From the NCBI RefSeq assembly GCF_051020975.1, contig NW_027478170.1, positions 1,860,001 to 1,924,000 of the forward strand: a DNA stretch of 64,000 nt. Direction: 5' to 3'. Position 1 is the first letter of the stretch. Each line of letters starts with the position of its first letter. The DNA comes from Osmia lignaria lignaria (lineage: Eukaryota; Arthropoda; Insecta; Hymenoptera; Megachilidae). Made by a program: the position numbers and the translations under genes. A model generated the notes under the pieces. The model had not been told where the DNA came from. It worked only from the letters and a program-made list of their open reading frames with translations, and did no database searches. Shown piece by piece: positions 55,740-64,000 of this stretch.

Positions 55740-58637
55740 TTGCAGATTTATCTCGAGGGAAGGGGCCTGACGGACATATTTCGAGATATTTCTTCTTCTT
55801 GTTGTTCTTCTTCTGCACAGCTAAGCTGGAAGCGGCATTTGCGGCTCGCACTAGTGCAGAGTTATCTCAAAGAAAGGGGCCACGGTGTTTCTGTATCTCT
55901 ATTATGTTGGTGCGGCTTCGGAACTTTTAAATATCTTGATATATCTCGAGAACTACGCATCTGATCGAAAAATATCATAGAACATAAAAAGTAGGAAACT
56001 TAATTCTCTACAAAAGAGGTCTCTTAACATTTTGCCATAGCTCGCTTCGTTTCCGAGATATTTGCAGATTTATCTCAAGGGAAGGGGCCTGACGGACATA
56101 TTTCGAGATATTTCTTCTTCTTGTTGTTCTTCTTCTGCACAGCTAAGCTGGAAGTGGCATTTACAGCTCGCAATAGTGCAGAGTTATCTCAAAGAAAGGG
56201 GCCACGGTGTTTCTGTATCTCTATTATGTTGATGCGGCTTCGGAACTTTTAAATATCTTGATATATCTCGAGAACTACGCATCTGAGCAAAAAATATCAT
56301 AGAACATGAAAAGTAGGAAACTTAATTCTCTACAAAAAAGATCTCTTAACATTTTGCCGTAGCTCTCTTCGTTTCCGAGATATTTGCAGATATATCTCAA
56401 GGGAAGGGGCCTGACGGACATATTTCGAGATATTTCTTCTTCTTGTTGTTCTTCTTCTGCACAGCTAAGCTGGAAGTGGCATTTGCAGCTCGCAATAGTG
56501 CAGAGTTATCTCAAAGAAAGGGGCCACGGTGTTTCTGTATCTCTATTATGTTGGTGCGGCTTCGGAACTTTTAAATATCTTGATATATCTCGAGAACTAC
56601 GCATCTGATCAAAAAATATCATAGAACATAAAAAGTAGGAAACTTAATTCTCTACAAAAAAGGTCGCTTAACATTTTGCCATAGCTCGCTTCGTTTCCGA
56701 GATATTTGCATATTTATCTCAAGGGAAGGGGCCTGACGGACATATTTCGAGATATTTCTTCTTCTTGTTGTTCTTCTTCTGCACAGCTAAGCTGGAAGTG
56801 GCATTTGCAGCTCGCAATAGTGCAGAGTTATCTCAAAGAAAGGGGCCACGGTGTTTCTGTATCTCTATTATGTTGGTGCGGCTTCGGAACTTTCAAATAT
56901 CTTGATATATCTCGAGAACTACGCATCTGATCAAAAAATATCATAGAACATAAAAAGTAGGAATCCTAATTTTCTACAAAAAAGGTCTCTTAACATTTTG
57001 CCATAGCTCGCTTTGTTTCCGAGATATTTGCAGATTTATCTCAAGGGAAGGGGCCAGACGGACATATTTCGAGATATTTCTTCTTTTTGTTGTTCTTCTT
57101 CTGCACAGCTAAGCTGGAAGTGGCATTTGCAGTTCGCAATAGTGCAGAGTTATCTCAAAGACAGGGGCCACGGTGTTTCTGTATCTCTATTATGTTGGTG
57201 CGGCTTCGGAACTTTTAAATATCTTGATATATCTCGAGAACTACGCATCCGATCAAAAAATATCATAGAACATAAAAAGTAGGAAACTTAATTCTCTACA
57301 AAAAAGGTCTCTTAACATTTTGCCATAGCTCGCTTCGTTTCCGAGATATTTGCAGATATATCTCAAGGGAAGGGGCCTGACGGACATATTTCGAGACATT
57401 TCTTCTTCTTGTTGTTCTTCTTCTGCACAGCTAAGCTGGAAGTGGCATTTACAGCTCGCAATAGTGCAGAGTTATCTCAAAGAAAGGGGCCACGGTGTTT
57501 CTGTATCTCTATTATGTTGGTGCGGCTTCGGAACTTTTAAATATCTTGATATATCTCGAGAACTACGCATCTGATCAAAAAATATCATAGAACATGAAAA
57601 GTAGGAAACTTAATTCTCTACAAAAAAGGTCTCCGAACATTTTGCCATAGCTCTCTTCGTTTCCGAGATATTTGCAGATTTACCTCAAGGGAAGGGGCCT
57701 GACGGACATATTTCCACATATTTCTTCTTCTTGTTGTTCTTCTTCTGCACAGCTAAGCTGGAAGTGGCATTTGCAGCTCGCAATAGTGCAGAGTTATCTC
57801 AAAGAAAGGGGCCACGGTGTTTCTGTATCTCTATTATGTTGGTGCGGCTTCGGAACTTTTAAATATCTTGATATATCTCGAGAACTACGCATCTGATCGA
57901 AAAATATCATAGAACATAAAAAGTAGGAAACTTAATTCTCTACAAAAGAGGTCTCTTAACATTTTGCCATAGCTCGCTTCGTTTCCGAGATATTTGCAGA
58001 TTTATCTCAAGGGAAGGGGCCTGACGGACATATTTCGAGATATTTCTTCTTCTTGTTGTTCTTCTTCTGCACAGCTAAGCTGGAAGTGGCATTTACAGCT
58101 CGCAATAGTGCAGAGTTATCTCAAAGATAGGGGCCACGGTGTTTCTGTATCTCTATTATGTTGGTGCGGCTTCGGAACTTTTGAATATCTTGATATATCT
58201 CGAGAACTACGCATCTGAGCAAAAAATATCATAGAACATGAAAAGTAGGAAACTTAATTCTCTACAAAAAAGATCTCTTAACATTTTGCCGTAGCTCTCT
58301 TCGTTTCCGAGATATTTGCAGATATATCTCAAGGGAAGGGGCCTGACGGACATATTTCGAGATATTTCTTCTTCTTGTTGTTCTTCTTCTGCACAGCTAA
58401 GCTGGAAGTGGCATTTGCAGCTCGCAATAGTGCAGAGTTATCTCAAAGAAAGGGGCCACGGTGTTTCTGTATCTCTATTATGTTGGTGCGGCTTCGGAAC
58501 TTTTAAATATCTTGATATATCTCGAGAACTACGCATCTGATCAAAAAATATCATAGAACATAAAAAGTAGGAAACTTAATTCTCTACAAAAAAGGTCGCT
58601 TAACATTTTGCCATAGCTCGCTTCGTTTCCGAGATAT
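55740..58637. repeat. Nine-monomer (2898 bp) block, copy 2
   Basis: Tandem copy of 52842-55739. Copy 2 begins with the same D/E hybrid but is entered from a G unit whose tail reads into the D leader, while copy 1 is entered from an E unit. It ends with a G unit at 58316 that leads into H (58638), not D, so the right end of the copied tract lies in that G tail. Confidence 0.92.
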
Positions 58638-58959
58638 TTGCATATTTATCTCAAGGGAAGGGGCCTGACGGACATATTTCCAGATACTTCTTCTTCTTGT
58701 TGTTCTTCTTCTGCACAGCTAAGCTGGAAGTGGCATTTGCCGCTCGCAATAGTGCAGAGTTATCTCAAAGAAAGGGGCCACGGTGTTTCTGTATCTCTAT
58801 TATGTTGGTGCGGCTTCGGAACTTTCAAATATCTTGATATATCTCGAGAACTACGCATCTGATCAAAAAATATCATAGAACATAAAAAGTAGGAAACCTA
58901 ATTTTCTACAAAAAAGGTCTCTTAACATTTTGCCATAGCTCGCTTCGTTTCCGAGATAT
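58638..58959. repeat. Type H monomer with an internal patch of another family
   Basis: The leader GGTCGCTTAAC, the TTTGCATATTTATC head and the CTTTCAAATATC tail are those of type H. Between them lies CCAGATACTTC, the signature of the 25155-type unit, followed by a private CATTTGCCGCTCGC. The tail after it (AAACCTAATTTTC) is no longer that of H. The unit is therefore the boundary between the octamer domain and the last domain. Confidence 0.87.
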
Positions 58960-59279
58960 TTGCAGATTTATCTCAAGGGAAGGGGCCTGACGGACATATT
59001 TCGAGATATTTCTTCTTCTTGTTGTTCTTCTTCTGCACAGCTAAGCTGGAAGTGGCATTTGCAGCGCGCAATAGTGCAGAGTTATCTCAAAGAGAGGGGC
59101 CACGGTGTTTCTGTATCTATTATGTTGGTGCGGCTTCGGAACTTTTAAATATCTTGATATATCTCGAGAACTACGCCTCTGATCGAAAAATATCATAGAA
59201 CATAAAAAGTAGGAAACTTAATTCTCTACAAAAAAGGTCTCTCAACATTTTGCCATAGCTCGCTTCGTTTCCGAGATAT
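58960..59279. repeat. 320-bp monomer with a two-base deletion
   Basis: The unit reads CTGTATCTATTATG (59111-59124), two bases short of CTGTATCTCTATTATG, consistent with slippage in the CT repeat. It carries GCAGCGCGC, AAAGAGAGGGG and the ACGCCTCTGATCG tail last seen near 12.3 kb. Confidence 0.87.
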
Positions 59280-62200
59280 TTGCAGATTTATCTCAAGGGA
59301 AGGGGCCTGACGGACATATTTCGAGATATTTCTTCTTCTTGTTGTTCTTCTTCTGCACAGCTAAGCTGGAAGTGGCATTTGCAGCTCGCAATAGTGCAGA
59401 GTTATCGCAAAGAAAGGGGCCACGGTGTTTCTGTATCTCTATTATGTTGGTGCGGCTTCGGAACTTTTAAATATCTTGATGTATCTCGAGAACTACGCAT
59501 CTGATCAAAAAATATCATAGAACATAAAAAGTAGGAAACCTAATTTTCTACAAAAAAGGTCTCTTAACATTTTGCCATAGCTCGCTTCGTTTCCGAGATA
59601 TTTGCAGATTTATCTCAAGGGAAGGGGCCTGACGGACATATTTCGAGATATTTCTTCTTCTTGTTGTTCTTCTTCTGCACAGCTAAGCTGGAAGTGGCAT
59701 TTGCAGCTCGCAATAGTGCAGAGTTACCTCAAAGAAAGGGGCCACGGTGTTTCTGTATCTCTATTATGTTGGTGCGGCTTCGGAACTTTTAAATATCTTG
59801 ATATATCTCGAGAACTACGCATCTGATCAAAAAATATCATAGAACATAAAAAGTAGGAAACTTAATTCTCTACAAAAAAGGTCTCTTAACATTTTGCCAT
59901 AGCTCGCTTCGTTTCCGAGATATTTGCAGATTTATCTCAAGGGAAGGGGCCTGACGGACATATTTCGAGATATTTCTTTTTCTTGTTGTTCTTCTTCTGC
60001 ACAGCTAAGCTGGAAGTGGCATTTGCAGCGCGCAATAGTGCAGAGTTATCTCAAAGAAAGGGGCCACGGTGTTTCTGTATCTCTATTATGTTGGTGCGGC
60101 TTCGGAACTTTTAAATATCTTGATATATCTCGAGAACTACGCATCTGATCAAAAAATATCGTAGAACATAAAAAGTAGGAAACTTAATTCTCTACAAATA
60201 AGGTCTCTTAACATTTTGCGATAGCTCGCTTGGTTTCCGAGATATTTGCAGATTTATCTCAAGGGAAGGGGCCTGACGGACATATTTCGAGATATTTCTT
60301 CTTCTTGTTGTTCTTCTTCTGCACAGCTAAGCTGGAAGTGGCATTTGCAGCGCGCAATAGTCCAGAGTTATCTCAAAGAAAGGGGCCACGGTGTTTCTGT
60401 ATCTCTATTATGTTGGTGCGGCTTCGGAACTTTTAAATATCTTGATATATCTCGAGAACTACGCATCTGTTCAAAAAATATCATAGAACATAAAAAGTAG
60501 GAATCCTAATTTTCTACAAAAAAGGTCTCTTAACATTTTGCCGTAGCTCGCTTCGTTTCCGAGATATTTGCAGATTTATCTCAAGGGAAGGGGCCTGACG
60601 GACATATTTCCAGATATTTCTTCTTCTTGTTGTTCTTCTTCTGCACAGCTAAGCTGGAAGTGGCATTTGCAGCTCGCAATAGTGCAGAGTTATCGCAAAG
60701 AAAGGGGCCACGGTGTTTCTGTATCTCTATTATGTTGGTGCGGCTTGGGAACTTTTAAATATCTTGATATATCTCGAGAACTACGCATCTGATCAAAAAA
60801 TATCATAGATCATAAAAAGTAGGAAACGTAATTTTCTACAAAAAAGGTCTCTTAACATTTTGCCGTAGCTCGCTTCGTTTCCGAGATATTTGCAGATTTA
60901 TCTCAAGGGAAGGGGCCTGACGGACATATTTCCAGATATTTCTTCTTCTTGTTGTTCTTCTTCTGCACAGCTAAGCTGGAAGTGGCATTTGCAGCTCGCA
61001 ATAGTGCAGAGTTATCTCAAAGAAAGGGGCCACGGTGTTTCTGTATCTCTATTATGTTGGTGCGGCTTCGGAACTTTTAAATATCTTGATATATCTCGAG
61101 AACTACGCATCTGATCAAAAAATATCGTAGAACATAAAAAGTAGGAAACTTAATTCTCTACAAATAAGGTCTCTTAACATTTTGCGATAGCTCGCTTGGT
61201 TTCCGAGATATTTGCAGATTTATCTCAAGGGAAGGGGCCTGACGGACATATTTCGAGATATTTCTTCTTCTTGTTGTTCTTCTTCTGCACAGCTAAGCTG
61301 GAAGTGGCATTTGCAGCTCGCAATAGTGCAGAGTTACCTCAAAGAAAGGGGCCACGGTGTTTCTGTATCTCTATTATGTTGGTGCGGCTTCGGAACTTTT
61401 AAATATCTTGATATATCTCGAGAACTACGCATCTGATCAAAAAATATCATAGAACATAGAAAGTAGGAAACTTAATTCTCTACAAAAAAGGTCTCTTAAC
61501 ATTTTGCCATAGCTCGCTTCGTTTCCGAGATATTTGCAGATTTATCTCAAGGGAAGGGGCCTGACGGACATATTTCGAGATATTTCTTTTTCTTGTTGTT
61601 CTTCTTCTGCACAGCTAAGCTGGAAGTGGCATTTGCAGCGCGCAATAGTGCAGAGTTATCTCAAAGAAAGGGGCCACGGTGTTTCTGTATCTCTATTATG
61701 TTGGTGCGGCTTCGGAACTTTTAAATATCTTGATATATCTCGAGAACTACGCATCTGTTCAAAAAATATCATAGAACATAAAAAGTAGGAATCCTAATTT
61801 TCTACAAAAAAGGTCTCTTAACATTTTGCCGTAGCTCGCTTCGTTTCCGAGATATTTGCAGATTTATCTCAAGGGAAGGGGCCTGACGGACATATTTCCA
61901 GATATTTCTTCTTCTTGTTGTTCTTCTTCTGCACAGCTAAGCTGGAAGTGGCATTTGCAGCTCGCAATAGTGCAGAGTTATCGCAAAGAAAGGGGCCACG
62001 GTGTTTCTGTATCTCTATTATGTTGGTGCGGCTTCGGAACTTTTAAATATCTTGATATATCTCGAGAACTACGCATCTGATCAAAAAATATCATAGAACA
62101 TAAAAAATAGGAAACCTAATTTTCTACAAAAAAGGTCTCTTAACATTTTGCCGTAGCTCGCTTCGTTTCCGAGATATTTGCAGATTTATCTCAAGGGAAG

Positions 62201-63787
62201 GGGCCTGACGGACATATTTCGAGATATTTCTTCTTCTTGTTGTTCTTCTTCTGCACAGCTAAGCTGGAAGTGGCATTTGCAGCTCGCAATAGTGCAGAGT
62301 TACCTCAAAGAAAGGGGCCACGGTGTTTCTGTATCTCTATTATGTTGGTGCGGCTTCGGAACTTTTAAATATCTTGATATATCTCGAGAACTACGCATCT
62401 GATCAAAAAATATCATAGAACATAAAAAGTAGGAAACTTAATTCTCTACAAAAAAGGTCTCTTAACATTTTGCCATAGCTCGCTTCGTTTCCGAGATATT
62501 TGCAGATTTATCTCAAGGGAAGGGGCCTGACGGACATATTTCGAGATATTTCTTTTTCTTGTTGTTCTTCTTCTGCACAGCTAAGCTGGAAGTGGCATTT
62601 GCAGCGCGCAATAGTGCAGAGTTATCTCAAAGAAAGGGGCCACGGTGTTTCTGTATCTCTATTATGTTGGTGCGGCTTCGGAACTTTTAAATATCTTGAT
62701 ATGTCTCGAGAACTACGCATCTGTTCAAAAAATATCATAGAACATAAAAAGTAGGAATCCTAATTTTCTACAAAAAAGGTCTCTTAACATTTTGCCGTAG
62801 CTCGCTTCGTTTCCGAGATATTTGCAGATTTATCTCAAGGGAAGGGGCCTGACGGACATATTTCCAGATATTTCTTCTTCTTGTTGTTCTTCTTCTGCAC
62901 AGCTAAGCTGGAAGTGGCATTTGCAGCTCGCAATAGTGCAGAGTTATCGCAAAGAAAGGGGCCACGGTGTTTCTGTATCTCTATTATGTTGGTGCGGCTT
63001 CGGAACTTTTAAATATCTTGATATATCTCGAGAACTACGCATCTGATCAAAAAATATCATAGATCATAAAAAGTAGGAAACGTAATTTTCTACAAAAAAG
63101 GTCTCTTAACATTTTGCCGTAGCTCGCTTCGTTTCCGAGATATTTGCAGATTTATCTCAAGGGAAGGGGCCTGACGGACATATTTCCAGATATTTCTTCT
63201 TCTTGTTGTTCTTCTTCTGCACAGCTAAGCTGGAAGTGGCATTTGCAGCTCGCAATAGTGCAGAGTTATCTCAAAGAAAGGGGCCACGGTGTTTCTGTAT
63301 CTCTATTATGTTGGTGCGGCTTCGGAACTTTTAAATATCTTGATATATCTCGAGAACTACGCATCTGATCAAAAAATATCGTAGAACATAAAAAGTAGGA
63401 AACTTAATTCTCTACAAATAAGGTCTCTTAACATTTTGCGATAGCTCGCTTGGTTTCCGAGATATTTGCAGATTTATCTCAAGGGAAGGGGCCTGACGGA
63501 CATATTTCGAGATATTTCTTCTTCTTGTTGTTCTTCTTCTGCACAGCTAAGCTGGAAGTGGCATTTGCAGCGCGCAATAGTGCAGAGTTATCTCAAAGAA
63601 AGGGGCCACGGTGTTTCTGTATCTCTATTATGTTGGTGCGGCTTCGGAACTTTTAAATATCTTGATATATCTCGAGAACTACGCATCTGTTCAAAAAATA
63701 TCATAGAACATAAAAAGTAGGAATCCTAATTTTCTACAAAAAAGGTCTCTTAACATTTTGCCGTAGCTCGCTTCGTTTCCGAGATAT
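59280..63787. repeat. Right domain, monomer family of the 24-34 kb region
   Basis: Fourteen units from 59280 to 63466. Markers are CTTTTTCTTG with GCAGCGCGC (59924, 61534, 62500), CCAGATATTTC with TTATCGCAAAG (60568, 61856, 62822), the CAAATAAGG tail with GCTTGG leader (60246, 61212, 63466) and the GCATCTGTTCAAA tail. The rare tail AGATCATAAAAAG with AAACGTAATTTTC follows the 60568 and 62822 units, 2254 bp (seven monomers) apart, and the pair CCAGATATTTC plus the GCTTGG-led unit follows it both times. A shorter 966-bp relation links 61534-61856 to 62500-62822. The organisation is a partly scrambled version of the 15-monomer block. Confidence 0.85.
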
Positions 63788-64000
63788 TTGCAGATTTATC
63801 TCAAGGGAAGGGGCCTGACGGACATATTTCCAGATATTTCTTCTTCTTGTTGTTCTTCTTCTGCACAGCTAAGCTGGAAGTGGCATTTGCAGCTCGCAAT
63901 AGTGCAGAGTTATCGCAAAGAAAGGGGCCACGGTGTTTCTGTATCTCTATTATGTTGGTGCGGCTTCGGAACTTTTAAATATCTTGATATATCTCGAGAA
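63788..64000. repeat. Partial monomer at the right window edge
   Basis: The first 213 bases of a CCAGATATTTC/TTATCGCAAAG unit, cut by the window end just after the CTCGAG site. Sequence quality and spacing show no sign of an array end. Confidence 0.95.

Larger units (their letters stand above)
1..64000. repeat. Satellite DNA array, 322-bp monomer, all head to tail
   Basis: The sequence repeats with a period of 322 bp throughout. Landmarks such as TTTCCGAGATATTTGCAGAT, GACGGACATATTTCGAGATA, GTGTTTCTGTATCTCTATTA and GGAACTTTTAAATATCTTG recur once per unit in the same order and orientation. The 198 phase-to-phase units from 182 to 63788 account exactly for the distance once the observed length variants are summed (+1, eight times -1, -2, -3 and -138). 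No inverted monomer, foreign insertion or unique spacer was seen. One monomer counted by hand is about 39% GC with CpG near expectation. 322 is not a multiple of three, so no reading frame can pass from unit to unit. Such arrays usually make up pericentromeric or subtelomeric heterochromatin. The host is not identifiable from the window; an invertebrate is suggested only by the undepleted CpG. Confidence 0.98.

Noticed and set aside
1..64000. CRISPR array
   Set aside because: The whole 322-bp unit repeats; there are no short direct repeats separated by unique spacers, and no cas-like genes.
1..64000. 5S rRNA, tRNA or snRNA tandem gene cluster
   Set aside because: I see no 5S-like gene, cloverleaf, box A/box B pair or snRNA landmark in the monomer. 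The T-rich tract is interrupted and sits in the wrong context for a Pol III terminator. A covariance-model search would settle it.
1..64000. Telomeric repeat tracts or an array end
   Set aside because: No TTAGG, TTAGGG or similar short tandem repeat is seen, and both window edges fall inside ordinary monomers.

Overview
The whole window is one uninterrupted satellite DNA array. A monomer of about 322 bp repeats head to tail, always in the same orientation, from the first base to the last. Using the TTG of the motif TTGCAG as phase mark (TTCCAG or CTCC-type variants in a few copies), successive marks run from 182 to 63788 and define 198 units. Most are exactly 322 bp; a few differ by 1-3 bp, and one (23361-23544) is cut down to 184 bp. 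Partial monomers fill 1-181 and 63788-64000. I find no gene, RNA gene, transposon, CRISPR array or unique sequence. The many 74-codon open frames are one frame of the monomer, opened by a TTG and closed in the same place each time. They are shadows of the repeat, not genes.

The window suggests constitutive heterochromatin (pericentromeric, centromeric or subtelomeric) of a eukaryote. One monomer that I counted by hand (23867-24188) is about 39% GC and carries 11 CpG, close to what its base composition predicts. That argues against a heavily CpG-methylated, CpG-depleted vertebrate or plant satellite and fits an invertebrate; an insect is my best guess. This is inference: the window contains no unique marker, and I could not search a satellite database.

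Layout. (1) 1-13.7 kb: heterogeneous monomers, most of the length variants, two linked tail haplotypes (ending GAACTACGCATC or AAACTACGCTTC) and short local duplications. (2) 13.7-22.4 kb: longer multi-monomer blocks repeated at 10-, 13- and 18-monomer spacing. (3) 22.4-24.5 kb: irregular junction zone with a rare monomer subtype and the truncated monomer. (4) 24.5-34.2 kb: a 15-monomer (4830 bp) block in tandem duplicate, with a 3-monomer duplication nested inside each copy. (5) 34.2-38.4 kb: mixed monomers. (6) 38.4-40.9 kb: a 4-monomer unit in tandem duplicate. (7) 41.9-58.6 kb: an 8-monomer higher-order repeat (types A-B-C-D-E-F-G-H, about 2575 bp), repeatedly rearranged by unequal exchange and including a 9-monomer tandem duplication. 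(8) 58.9-64 kb: return of the monomer family of region 4.

There is no gene system to describe. What is interesting is the record of amplification: nested higher-order repeats, mosaic monomers whose breakpoints keep the 322-bp register, an apparent conversion patch, a CGAGATAT motif three times per monomer, and a homogeneity gradient along the array. All identity statements are from reading by eye, and near-identical long duplications should be checked against raw reads because assemblers can create or collapse them.
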